This document shows positions 24,180 to 32,323 of a stretch of 54,924 nt of DNA, in pieces. A model generated the notes under the pieces. The model worked only from the letters and a program-made list of their open reading frames with translations, was not told the DNA's origin and ran no database searches. The first letter of the stretch is position 1. Each line of letters opens with the position of its first letter. The translations under genes and the position numbers were made by a program. Origin of the DNA: Gemmatimonadota bacterium (lineage in GTDB: Bacteria; Latescibacterota; UBA2968; UBA8231); assembly GCA_018672475.1 (NCBI GenBank), contig JABHFS010000186.1:1-54924 (forward strand). Direction: 5' to 3'.

Positions 24180-25580
24180 TTATAGTCCCTTGGCTTTTTC
24201 CAGCGCCTGTTCGATGCCACCAACCATCATAAAAGCCTGCTCGGGCACATCGTCGTACTCGCCGTCGACCAGCCCCTTAAAGCCACGGACCGTATCCTCG
24301 ATCTTGACATATTCGCCGGGGATGCCAGTAAAGGCCTCGCCGACGGTAAAGGGCTGAGTGAGGAAAAACTGGATTCTGCGGGCGCGACCGACAACCAGGC
24401 GATCCTCGTCGGATAGTTCGTCAATACCCAAGATGGCGATAATCTCGCGTAAATCGCGGTAGCGCTGCAAGATCTCCTGAACGCTCTGAGCGACCTGGTA
24501 GTGTTCGTCGCCGACGACGCGTGGATCGAGAATACGCGAACTCGACGCCAGCGGATCAACCGCGGGATAGAGCCCCTGGTCAGCCATCGAACGCTCGAGC
24601 ACGATGCGCCCGTCGAGATGGGCAAAGGCCGCAACCACCCCCGGATCGGTATAATCGTCGGCGGGCACGTAGATGGCCTGGACCGAGGTAATCGAACCAT
24701 TCTTGGTGGTAGTGATACGCTCCTGCAATGCACCCATCTCAGTCGCCAGCGTCGGCTGGTAACCGACGGCCGAAGGCATCCGGCCCAAGAGCGCGGAAAC
24801 CTCAGCGCCAGCGAGAATGAAGCGAAAGATATTGTCGACAAAAAACAACACGTCTTGACCAGCTTCGTCACGAAAGTGCTCGGCCATCGTCAAACCCGTC
24901 AGAGCGATACGTTGACGCGCACCGGGCGGCTCGTTCATCTGGCCGAAAACCATCGCCGTCTTATCGAGCACATCGGCTTCGATCAACTCTTCGAGCAGAT
25001 CGTTACCCTCGCGGGTGCGTTCACCAACACCGGCAAAGACCGAATAACCACCGTGGCTGGAGGCAACATTGTTGATCAGCTCTTTTAGGATCACCGTCTT
25101 ACCCACTCCGGCACCGCCGAAGAGGCCCAGCTTACCACCGCGGGCAAAAGGACAGATCAAGTCGAGAACCTTCAAACCCGTTTCGAGCATGTCGTCGGAG
25201 GTGACTTGATCCTGTAAAGCCGGTGCAGACCGATGCAAAGGCATCCGAGGCGTGTCGTCTGGGACGGGGCCCTTCCCGTCAATCGGCTCGCCGATGACGT
25301 TGAAGAGGCGGCCTAAGACCGCTTCGCCCACCGGGATCTGAATCGGCGCACCGCTATCGGTCACCCGGGCGCCACGCGTCAAACCGTCGGTGGAATCCAT
25401 AGCCACGCAGCGCACCAAGTGCTCGCCCAAGTGCTGTTGCACTTCAAGCACCAGACGCTCTTCCCCGGGGCGATCCTCCTCGACCACCTCAAGGGCGTTG
25501 TAGATGGACGGCAATTCCTGCCCGGCGAAATCCACGTCGATAACGACGCCGATGATCTCTTTGACCTTTCCTTCTTTCAT
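24180..25580 (-). CDS. atpD: F1 ATP synthase beta subunit
   Basis: A 466-aa catalytic subunit. P-loop GGAGVGKTVILKELI, the catalytic Glu in GERTREGNDL, VFGQMNEPPGARQRI, Walker B VLFFVDNIFRF and the DELSEED-like IDELSDEDRLVV loop, where torque is passed to gamma. Length and motif order are standard. The distance of 28 nt to atpG fits operon structure. Confidence 0.98.
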   Translation of the reverse strand: MKEGKVKEIIGVVIDVDFAGQELPSIYNALEVVEEDRPGEERLVLEVQQHLGEHLVRCVAMDSTDGLTRGARVTDSGAPIQIPVGEAVLGRLFNVIGEPIDGKGPVPDDTPRMPLHRSAPALQDQVTSDDMLETGLKVLDLICPFARGGKLGLFGGAGVGKTVILKELINNVASSHGGYSVFAGVGERTREGNDLLEELIEADVLDKTAMVFGQMNEPPGARQRIALTGLTMAEHFRDEAGQDVLFFVDNIFRFILAGAEVSALLGRMPSAVGYQPTLATEMGALQERITTTKNGSITSVQAIYVPADDYTDPGVVAAFAHLDGRIVLERSMADQGLYPAVDPLASSSRILDPRVVGDEHYQVAQSVQEILQRYRDLREIIAILGIDELSDEDRLVVGRARRIQFFLTQPFTVGEAFTGIPGEYVKIEDTVRGFKGLVDGEYDDVPEQAFMMVGGIEQALEKAKGL

Positions 25581-25608
25581 TTCCTACCTCGCGTAGTAAG
25601 CAGCACTA

Positions 25609-26466
25609 TTAGGCCACGGCCTCAGCACCGCCGATGATATCCATTAGTTCAAGGGTGATCGAGGCCTGCCGCTCTTTGTTCATTTCCCGGGTCAGATCCT
25701 CGAGCATATCGCCAGCGTTCTTGGTGGCGTTGTCCATCGCCGTCATCTGCGCCGCGAAAAACCCCGCATTCGACTCCAACAAGGCCCGCCAAACTTGGAA
25801 GTTGATCTGGCGCGGCACCAGAGTCTCTAATAAGGCCTCAGGCGACGGCTCAAAAGCGTAGTCGGCCGCGCTGCCTTCGTCCAAACCCTCTTCTGGAACG
25901 ATCGGCAGCAGTTGTTGAAAGGTGGGTACCTGGGACCCGACGGAGACGAACTCGCTATAACAAAGGAACACCCGGTCCGTCTCGCCGGCGATAAAGCGGC
26001 GCGTCAGGTCTTGGGCGATATCGACGGCGCGGGCGAATTCCAACTGGCCAAATACGTCGGCGTGATGCTGGGCAATCTCATGCCCGCGATTGCCAAAGTA
26101 ATCCCGCCCCTTGCGCCCGACAGTGACCAATTCGACCTGCGCGTCGGCGTATACGTTCAATTCGGCCTGGACTCGACGGCAAAGACCCGAATTAAATCCA
26201 CCGCAAAGACCGCGATCGGAGGTCACGACCACCAAAGCTATCCGCTCCGGCGCGCGCTCTTTGAACAGCGGCTGCTCGTCGGTATCGACGCTCTGATGCA
26301 ACTCCCGCAACACCCGGTCCAATTGTTGCGCATAGGGCCGGGCGGCCTCAATCGCATCTTGCGCGCGGCGCATCTTGGCCGCCGCCACCATCTGCATGGC
26401 ATTGGTGACGCGCTGAATGTTTTTGATGCTCGCAACGCGCGTCCTGAGTTCGCGAAGGGTGGCCAC
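25609..26466 (-). CDS. atpG: F1 ATP synthase gamma subunit
   Basis: A 285-aa rotor shaft. N-terminal coiled-coil helix ATLRELRTRVASIKNIQRVT and KMRRAQDAI, Rossmann-like middle with SDRGLCGGFNS, and C-terminal helix FFAAQMTAMDNATKNAGDML pairing with the N-terminal one. It lies 11 nt from atpA. Confidence 0.97.
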   Translation of the reverse strand: MATLRELRTRVASIKNIQRVTNAMQMVAAAKMRRAQDAIEAARPYAQQLDRVLRELHQSVDTDEQPLFKERAPERIALVVVTSDRGLCGGFNSGLCRRVQAELNVYADAQVELVTVGRKGRDYFGNRGHEIAQHHADVFGQLEFARAVDIAQDLTRRFIAGETDRVFLCYSEFVSVGSQVPTFQQLLPIVPEEGLDEGSAADYAFEPSPEALLETLVPRQINFQVWRALLESNAGFFAAQMTAMDNATKNAGDMLEDLTREMNKERQASITLELMDIIGGAEAVA

Positions 26467-26477
26467 CGCTTATTCTC

Positions 26478-28004
26478 CTATCCTTCTGAAGAGCGGAAAC
26501 CGCCCTTGAACTCTTCGATGGCCGCGCCGAGTTTCTCTTTAGCCTCGCCGCCAAGCTCACGGCTCTCTTTGATACCAGCCATCAACTCGGGCTGTCGATC
26601 CCGCAAGTAGACGAGCAGCTCCGCCTCGAATCGAGCCAAGTCAGCCGTTGGCAAATCGAGTACATAATCGATGATCGAGAGCGACGCGGTCAACTCTTCG
26701 AGCGACTGTGGCTTGTACTGGCCCTGCTTGAGGATTTCCATCAGCTTTTCGCCGCGGTTGAGCAGGTCGCGCGTAGTCTGGTCGAGATCCGAGGTGCCGA
26801 ACTGAGCGAAAGCCTTGACCTCGTTATAACGCGATATATCGCCTTTGATCGAACGAGCCACCGCTTTCATCGCCTTGGTCTGAGCATCAGAACCCACGCG
26901 TGAAACCGAAGCGCCCACATCCATCGCCGGGCGATTGCCCGAATAGAAGAGCTCCGGCTTGAGTAAGATCTGACCGTCAGTAATCGAGATAACGTTGGTC
27001 GGCACAAAGGTCGATACATCGCCTTCGAGGATCTCGATGATCGGTAGCGCCGTCAGCGAACCAGCTCCTTTCTCGTCGCTCATTTTCGCGGCGCGCTCTA
27101 ACAGCCGGGAATGGAGATAGAACACATCCCCCGGATAGGCCTCGCGACCAGGCGGGCGACGCAGGACCAGCGACATCTCGCGATAGGCCCAGGCCTGCTT
27201 GGACAGATCGTCATAGACAATCAGCGCGTGTTCGCCCCGGTCGCGAAAAAATTCGCCCATCGAGGCACCGGAATAAGGCGCGATAAACTGTAGCGGTGCC
27301 GGATCCGAAGCGGTCGCCACGACCACGATCGTGTATTCCATTGCGCCATTGGCCTCTAACTCGGCCACGACCTTGGCGACCGTCGAGGCCCTCTGGCCGA
27401 TTGCGACGTAGATGCACTTAACGCCCTGGTCCTTCTGATTGATAATCGCGTCAATGGCGATGGCCGTCTTGCCGGTTTGGCGATCGCCGATGATCAGCTC
27501 GCGCTGGCCACGGCCAATCGGCACCGTCGCGTCGACGATCTTGATACCCGTTTGCAACGACTCTTTGACCGGTTGGCGGTCGATAACACCAGGCGCCTTG
27601 CGCTCGACCGGCAAGGTCTCAGTGGCTGCGATATCGCCTTTGCCATCAATGGGCATACCGAGCGGATTGACCACCCGCCCTAAGAGCGCCTCACCGACCG
27701 GAACCTCAACGATGCGGCCGGTGCGCTTGACCTGGTCGCCCTCGTTGATCAGCGTATCTTCGCCGAAGAGTACACAACCGACATTGCTCTCTTCGAGGTT
27801 GAGGGCCATGCCCATAACGCCGTTGGGAAACTCCACCAGTTCGGTGGCGCGTACATTGCCGAGACCGTGAACGCGGGCGATGCCGTCGCCAACATAGAGC
27901 ACAGTGCCCGTCTCGTATATGTCTATTTCTTTTTCAAAGCCCAATAACTGTTGCTTGAGAATCTGGGAAATCTCGTCGGGCTGGACCATCGTTTCGGTGG
28001 CCAT
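26478..28004 (-). CDS. atpA: F1 ATP synthase alpha subunit
   Basis: A 508-aa nucleotide-binding, non-catalytic subunit. P-loop GDRQTGKTAIAIDAI, EYTIVVVATASDPAPLQ, ALIVYDDLSKQAWAYR, and the arginine finger region VGASVSRVGSDAQ near residue 370. Length is standard for the family. Confidence 0.98.
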   Translation of the reverse strand: MATETMVQPDEISQILKQQLLGFEKEIDIYETGTVLYVGDGIARVHGLGNVRATELVEFPNGVMGMALNLEESNVGCVLFGEDTLINEGDQVKRTGRIVEVPVGEALLGRVVNPLGMPIDGKGDIAATETLPVERKAPGVIDRQPVKESLQTGIKIVDATVPIGRGQRELIIGDRQTGKTAIAIDAIINQKDQGVKCIYVAIGQRASTVAKVVAELEANGAMEYTIVVVATASDPAPLQFIAPYSGASMGEFFRDRGEHALIVYDDLSKQAWAYREMSLVLRRPPGREAYPGDVFYLHSRLLERAAKMSDEKGAGSLTALPIIEILEGDVSTFVPTNVISITDGQILLKPELFYSGNRPAMDVGASVSRVGSDAQTKAMKAVARSIKGDISRYNEVKAFAQFGTSDLDQTTRDLLNRGEKLMEILKQGQYKPQSLEELTASLSIIDYVLDLPTADLARFEAELLVYLRDRQPELMAGIKESRELGGEAKEKLGAAIEEFKGGFRSSEG

Positions 28005-28040
28005 AGTATCCTCTCTATTATCTCTTAGTTGCTGCTATTG

Positions 28041-28577
28041 CTAACCGGCCAGGCGCAGGCGCAGGCGCTCCAAATGGGTATTGATGCTGCCGTCAAAAAC
28101 GGTGTCGCCGACGCGCGCAATAACACCGCCCCGCACGTTAGCGTCGACCTGGGCCTCCAGACGAACTTTTCTGCCGGTGTATCTTTCTAGGCGCTCTTGC
28201 AGGTTCTGCAGTTGCTGCGGACTCAGCTCTATAGCTGAGCGCACCTCGGCTCCGACTACGCCCTCGCGTTCGGCGACCAACTCGAGAAAAGCCTGCAACG
28301 CCACCGCAATTAGTGCGGCGCGGCCCCTGCTCCCCATCAACTGTAGGAAACTCAGGGTCAGTTCCCCAACCTTGTCAGTAAAAAGCTGCCTTAGGGCATT
28401 CGCCTGAATCTCGGGGCTAATCAGGGGATTGGCCAAAAAATCAAGCAACTCCTCAGATCCGTCCAGAGTCGCCACCAAGCCCTCGACATCGCGCGTGATC
28501 GGTTCGATTACGCCCGTCTCATCGGCGGCCTCAAGCAGTGTCACGGCATAGCGCCGCACTACCTCGGGTGCGTTCAT
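28041..28577 (-). CDS. atpH: ATP synthase delta (OSCP) subunit
   Basis: A 178-aa stator subunit. The N-terminal helical domain starts VVRRYAVTLLEAADETG, and the C-terminal region has the typical VDANVRGGVIARVGDTVFDGSI. The ATG at 28575-28577 has GGAAGGA directly in front; a longer frame from 28625 has no ribosome site and adds an atypical N-terminus. Confidence 0.95.
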   Translation of the reverse strand: MNAPEVVRRYAVTLLEAADETGVIEPITRDVEGLVATLDGSEELLDFLANPLISPEIQANALRQLFTDKVGELTLSFLQLMGSRGRAALIAVALQAFLELVAEREGVVGAEVRSAIELSPQQLQNLQERLERYTGRKVRLEAQVDANVRGGVIARVGDTVFDGSINTHLERLRLRLAG

Positions 28578-28640
28578 TGTCCTTCCAGTATCTATATCAC
28601 GATGTTCGCAGGCCCGACTATACAAGCACCGCGAGACACG

Positions 28641-29132
28641 CTAATTGGATTCGGGAATTCTGGAGATCAGATCGTCCACTAAGCTGCGGTTTTTATCGTC
28701 GTCCAGATTCGCATCGATCAATGCACCAGCGGCCTGCACCGCCAAATCGGCCATCTCACGACGCAATTCGGCAATAGCAGCGCGCTTCTCACTTTCAATG
28801 CTGGTCCGCGCCTGGTCAATCGCCCGCTGCGCTTCTTCTTTCGCCTGTCCGACGACGTCCTGCCGCAGATTCTCGCCGGCCTCGCGGGCTTCGGCGATAA
28901 TCTGCCGCGCCTCATCCTCGGCTGCCACGAGTTTCTGCTGGTGCTCGCTCAAGACTTTTTCCGCTTCCTGACGGGCTTGCTCAGCACCACTAATAGCATC
29001 GCTGATACGCTGTTCGCGCTCATCAAGCGAAGCCAAAAGCTGAGGCCAGGCAAACTTCTTGAGAATGAGGAGCACCACCACAAAAGTGATGATCGTCCAG
29101 AGTATGGTCCCTAGATGGGGATCGAGTAGCAT
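28641..29132 (-). CDS. atpF: ATP synthase b subunit
   Basis: A 163-aa peripheral-stalk subunit: one N-terminal membrane helix (GTILWTIITFVVVLLILKKF) followed by LLASLDEREQRISDAI and a long right-handed-type coiled coil of charged heptads (EEAQRAIDQARTSIESEKRA). Only one b-type gene is present, so a b2 homodimer is expected. Confidence 0.95.
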   Translation of the reverse strand: MLLDPHLGTILWTIITFVVVLLILKKFAWPQLLASLDEREQRISDAISGAEQARQEAEKVLSEHQQKLVAAEDEARQIIAEAREAGENLRQDVVGQAKEEAQRAIDQARTSIESEKRAAIAELRREMADLAVQAAGALIDANLDDDKNRSLVDDLISRIPESN

Positions 29133-29154
29133 AAGTTTCTATACTCTTGTTGTA

Positions 29155-29376
29155 CTACTTGGTCAGGACGATCAGCAAGGATACAACCACGCCGATCAGT
29201 GCCACGCCCTCAACCAAGGCAGCGGCCAGAATCATATTGGTTCGGATATCGCCAACGGCTTCGGGCTGGCGGGCAATGCCCTCCATCGCCGAACCGGCCA
29301 GTTTACCGATGCCCAAACCGGCGCCGATCGCGCAAAGACCCGCGCCGATCCCGGCGCCCAGATATGCCAATTCCAT
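29155..29376 (-). CDS. atpE: ATP synthase c subunit (rotor ring)
   Basis: A 73-aa two-helix proteolipid. Helix 1 carries the glycine-rich packing motif (GAGIGAGLCAIGAGLGIG), the loop is ARQPEAVGD, and helix 2 has the ion-binding Glu in ALVEGVALIG. Sodium-type rings need a Gln in helix 1 and Ser/Thr next to the Glu (ES/ET); here these are Ile and Gly, so the ring looks proton-specific. Length is normal. Confidence 0.96.
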   Translation of the reverse strand: MELAYLGAGIGAGLCAIGAGLGIGKLAGSAMEGIARQPEAVGDIRTNMILAAALVEGVALIGVVVSLLIVLTK

Positions 29377-29415
29377 AACTAAATGCTCCCTTTTTGAACG
29401 ATGTGAAACCCCACC

Positions 29416-30246
29416 TTAGTGGTCCGGGTGAGCGGCCATGCCGATGAAAACCGTCGACAGCAGGGTAAAGACAAAGGCCTGAACGAATCCTACAAAAATC
29501 TCAAGTAAATAGATCGCCGCCGCAAAGGGCACTGCCCCGATAGCGATCCACTCATTTTGCATAATGATGATCAAACTCAGAAAAACCAGGATCGCGACGT
29601 GACCGCCGACCATATTGGCGAAGAGGCGCACGCAGAGCGCGAAGGGTTTAACAAATAGACTAATCAATTCTACGGGTATCAGAATAATCAGCAGCAACGG
29701 CGGCACGCCAGAGGGAATAAGGCTTTTGAAGAAACCGAAAAAGCCATTATTCGCCATGCCCGAACCGATCATAACCAAAAAGATGCAGATGGCCAGACCA
29801 GCCGTAACGCTGATATTACCGGTAGCGGTTGCGCTATAAGGGATAAGCCCCAGGAGATTGCAAAATAGTACGAAGAAGAAGATCGTTAGCAAAAAGGGTA
29901 GATACTTTTTGCCATCTTCCCCCATGATGGGCAGAACCACCTCGTCGCGCAAAAAGATGACAATGGCTTCGAAAAAATTAGCCAAGCCCGAAGGCACCCC
30001 ATCCGGCTTGCGGAAAGCCTTGACCATCAAGACCACGAGCAGAAAGCTCGCCACCCACATCATCACTATGTGGCGAGTGATCGACATATCAATGCCGAAG
30101 ATCTCTATAGACGGAAGAGGGACCTCACCTGCCAGTAGGTGATGGGGATCGACAAAGGGCAATTCCAAGGTCTTCTGATCAAGGATATGCCCAATGATAT
30201 CTACTTGCGCGTTTGCAGCATCCGCTGCTTGCGTACTGCCAGCCAT
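29416..30246 (-). CDS. atpB: ATP synthase a subunit
   Basis: A 276-aa membrane stator subunit. The essential Arg lies in FALCVRLFANMVGGH and is followed by LLEIFVGFVQAFVFTLLSTV; five to six hydrophobic helices are visible. The N-terminal 55 residues are periplasmic and rich in acidic and aliphatic residues. It begins the main structural part of the operon behind its own TTGACA box. Confidence 0.95.
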   Translation of the reverse strand: MAGSTQAADAANAQVDIIGHILDQKTLELPFVDPHHLLAGEVPLPSIEIFGIDMSITRHIVMMWVASFLLVVLMVKAFRKPDGVPSGLANFFEAIVIFLRDEVVLPIMGEDGKKYLPFLLTIFFFVLFCNLLGLIPYSATATGNISVTAGLAICIFLVMIGSGMANNGFFGFFKSLIPSGVPPLLLIILIPVELISLFVKPFALCVRLFANMVGGHVAILVFLSLIIIMQNEWIAIGAVPFAAAIYLLEIFVGFVQAFVFTLLSTVFIGMAAHPDH

Positions 30247-30320
30247 TAACAGCCTTTAAAAATGCTAAAATAGGGGGGAATTTACGCCCGATGCGCATTC
30301 AAACTACGCACTAAGAAAAT

Positions 30321-30349
30321 AAACTAATCAGCCTGTAAAATTCTGTCAA
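30321..30349 (-). promoter_or_regulatory. Promoter in front of atpB
   Basis: On the minus strand a perfect TTGACA (30344-30349), 17-nt spacer, TAGTTT (30321-30326, 3/6), in the 133-bp gap between atpI and atpB. It could let atpBEFHAGDC be made without atpZ/atpI. Confidence 0.5.
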
Positions 30350-30379
30350 TACTTTGTGGCGTTTTGTGCTATAAAGTAT

Positions 30380-30688
30380 TTAACTCTGCTCCTGAGAAGG
30401 GCTTTTTTCCGCTTTATTCTTTAAGACATAAAGCACTTCGAGCAGCAAGAAAAGTAGATAGGCAACGATCAATGCCACGATATAACTTGCCGGGTGCACC
30501 GCGGTCAATTTGAGCAGGAGAATCGAAGCCACCGCCACCAGTATCAACCGCAGGGTCATTCCTCCAAAAAAAACGACCATAAAGACCTGCATTCCCTGCT
30601 GCAGCCCCCAACGGACTGCGGCCAGAGCTATCGCGCCATTAATTCCGGCAACGGCCAGCCCGGCAATAACTCCATCCCATTTCATCAA
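30380..30688 (-). CDS. atpI: ATP synthase subunit I-like membrane protein
   Basis: A 102-aa protein with about three to four hydrophobic helices (VIAGLAVAGINGAIALAAV, FMVVFFGGMTLRLILVAVA, YIVALIVAYLLFLLLEVL), in the place where AtpI is usually encoded, just before atpB. AtpI helps c-ring assembly and Mg2+ handling in some bacteria. Sequence conservation is low, so the call rests on position, size and topology. It overlaps atpZ by 4 bp. Confidence 0.75.
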   Translation of the reverse strand: MMKWDGVIAGLAVAGINGAIALAAVRWGLQQGMQVFMVVFFGGMTLRLILVAVASILLLKLTAVHPASYIVALIVAYLLFLLLEVLYVLKNKAEKSPSQEQS

Positions 30689-30939
30689 GATTCCTCCCTT
30701 TTGCGTTTCTCGTCGAGATCCATAAGCGTCCGATAAAGCTTATAGAATCCACCTACTGCACCGAATAAGGTAGCCAGTAAAATGAAAAGTGGGGTCGTGC
30801 CCAATTGACCATCGAGCCACCAACCAACCGCCATAAAAAGTAATATCGTCACGGCGAATTGTATGCCAAAACTGGCATAGGGACCGATCTCCGAATAAGC
30901 CCCCCCCACCTTTTTATCGCTCTTTTTCTCTAATTTCAT
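30685..30939 (-). CDS. AtpZ/AtpI-family F1Fo accessory protein
   Basis: An 84-aa protein with two membrane helices (IQFAVTILLFMAVGWWLDGQ and PLFILLATLFGAVGGFYKLY) separated by a short loop, matching the small AtpZ family (F0F1 ATPase subunit), which in some bacteria forms a Mg2+/Ca2+ channel with AtpI. The final charged tail DLDEKRKREES is typical. It is the first gene of the atp operon and directly follows the nuo-like remnants. Confidence 0.85.
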   Translation of the reverse strand: MKLEKKSDKKVGGAYSEIGPYASFGIQFAVTILLFMAVGWWLDGQLGTTPLFILLATLFGAVGGFYKLYRTLMDLDEKRKREES

Positions 30940-31260
30940 AAGCTACATCACCGCGACCGCGGTTTCCCTTGCGGCCTTTAAAAGAAGTACAGAGAGCAAC
31001 TGCCAACACCCATATGCCAAAGAACATCGCATAAGTATCGAGGATAAACTAAATCGTTAAAAACCGTGCCATTAACACCGTAGGTCCATTCCTCGGGCGC
31101 CGCGTTCAATACCAATAAGAGGCCGCACAAGGTCAAATACCCCCAGAGTCGCCGAAGGGCGGCGGGGCCAGAACAAAGCATCAAGGACAACAATCAGCCG
31201 GATCAGCGAAGCCAATAAACCTTGCGCAAATAGCGGTGTGCCCGCCCAGGTGCCGACCAT
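30940..31260 (-). pseudogene. nuoN-like N-terminal remnant
   Basis: Starting at an ATG at 31258-31260 the minus strand reads LLASLIRLIVVLDALFWPRR, then with frameshifts LWGYLTLCGLLLVL, NGTVFNDLVY and LDTYAMFFGIWVLAVAL. This is the beginning of the complex I antiporter-like subunit NuoN (helix, RR loop, helix, short lumenal loop, D-x-Y-A-x-F, helix). At least two frame changes occur and the gene stops at atpZ, so only about 100 of the usual about 480 residues remain. Confidence 0.55.
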
Positions 31261-31610
31261 GTCGATTGCTCCCTCGCCGGCTCATCGACGACGACAATCG
31301 CCAGCGCTTCGTCGACCGCTCCCACGGGCCCGGTCGAGCACCGGCCCCGGTTAAAACCCCAAAGCAAAAGCGCAGAGTAAAAGCGGCACGAGCAACATGG
31401 CTTCGACCCAACGCATCTTCTGCGAACGTTCTCCCTGTCGCCGCCTGTCCCCAGACGATACGCTGCACCAAACGCATACCGGCCACGCCGTGTAAAACGG
31501 CAACAAATAGAATGAGTACGCCCAACTTGCCCCAAACGGTGAAGGCCGCGATCAGGAACTCGCCAACAAAAAGCACCGAACCCGGGCATCCCACCACTCA
31601 CAATACAGCC
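31261..31610 (-). pseudogene. nuoM-like C-terminal remnant
   Basis: The minus strand reads VGCPGSVLFVGEFLIAAFTV and GVAGMRLVQRIVWG in one frame, then MRWVEAMLLVPLLLCAFALG starting at 31416 in another, then PGPVLD and VDEALAIVVVDEP in shifted frames. These match the last third of NuoM: the G-x-P-G...FVGEFL helix, the Y/R-x-x-QR-V-x-x-G helix end, and the LLPLLLLALGLYPGPLLD helix. Multiple frameshifts and a stop make it dead. Confidence 0.55.
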
Positions 31611-31850
31611 ACAAGCAACCACCCAGACAAACGCGGTACCGACATGCCCAAGCACAGAAGAGCAGCAAAACCGTCTCACCGATCAAAACAAAGAAAAGCG
31701 GGCGGTATGAATGTAACGGCAAACGAATATCCGGGCGGGGGGGGGATCCCGTTCGACGGCGGGTGGACTCCACCACCGGGACAAGGCCAACAGAAAGAGC
31801 GCGACGAGTAGGGACAGCGCAATAAAAAATATAAGAGCGAAATAAGGCAT
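31611..31850 (-). pseudogene. nuoA-like remnant
   Basis: An ATG at 31848-31850 opens MPYFALIFFIALSLLVALFL, ALSRWWSPPAVERDP, then after a run of nine C (31737-31745) the frame must shift to read VLIGETVLLLFCAWA. This resembles NuoA: a first membrane helix, an R-x-x-x-P loop, and the F-x-x-x-x-E-x-x-x-L-x-x-W-A second helix. The usual third helix is not preserved. Weaker than the NuoM and NuoN matches. Confidence 0.4.
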
Positions 31851-31984
31851 GATTGGCGTCGGCTAGGGTCTTTGCCTTCGCCAAGTATAGGCAGGAGCCG
31901 TCGGCTATGTCAAGATGCTACAAGATCTGCAACTGCTGAATATCCAATACTTTCTGTAGGGTTTGGCGATTTGTTCGGGCAAAG

Positions 31985-32014
31985 AAAAACGGCGGACCGA
32001 AGCCCGCCGTTTTT
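31985..32014 (-). terminator. Terminator of the nqr operon (bidirectional)
   Basis: An 11-bp stem AAAAACGGCGG / CCGCCGTTTTT with an 8-nt loop, A-run on one side and T-run on the other, 21 nt beyond the nqrM stop. Confidence 0.85.
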
Positions 32015-32035
32015 CAATAGATCTCGTTTGTGGGT

Positions 32036-32251
32036 TCAGACCGTTTGCGCCAATTCGGCCGGTGACTCCTGCTCTTCCCCGCACGTGTCCGGCGCCTTGC
32101 CACATTCACACATCGGCCGGCCAAAGTCGTCACTCATCTTATTCAGCCCTCCGCAGGAGCCCTGAATTTCGCGATTACTAAAAATCACACCGACGGCCAT
32201 CGCGACCATAACTAGACTAAAGGCTACAAAAGCTGCGAATAAAGTAGTCAT
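32036..32251 (-). CDS. nqrM: NQR maturation protein NqrM (DUF539)
   Basis: A 71-aa membrane protein: one N-terminal helix (TTLFAAFVAFSLVMVAMAVG) followed by VIFSNREIQGSCGGLNKM and MCECGKAPDTC. The four conserved cysteines (GSCGGL and C-x-C-G) are the NqrM pattern, needed to insert the iron-sulphur centre of NqrD/NqrE. The ATG at 32249-32251 has AAAGG 5 nt upstream; a TTG nine codons earlier is less likely. It is the last gene of the nqr operon. Confidence 0.9.
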   Translation of the reverse strand: MTTLFAAFVAFSLVMVAMAVGVIFSNREIQGSCGGLNKMSDDFGRPMCECGKAPDTCGEEQESPAELAQTV

Positions 32252-32323
32252 ACCGGCCTTTCGGTATATTGAGGACAAATCATAGTGCCCATAGCGACGG
32301 GTCTAAAAAGAGCCAACAAAGAC

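Noticed and set aside
29155..29376. Na+-type ATP synthase, suspected because of the neighbouring NQR
   Set aside because: The c subunit lacks the helix-1 Gln and the Ser/Thr after the ion-binding Glu.
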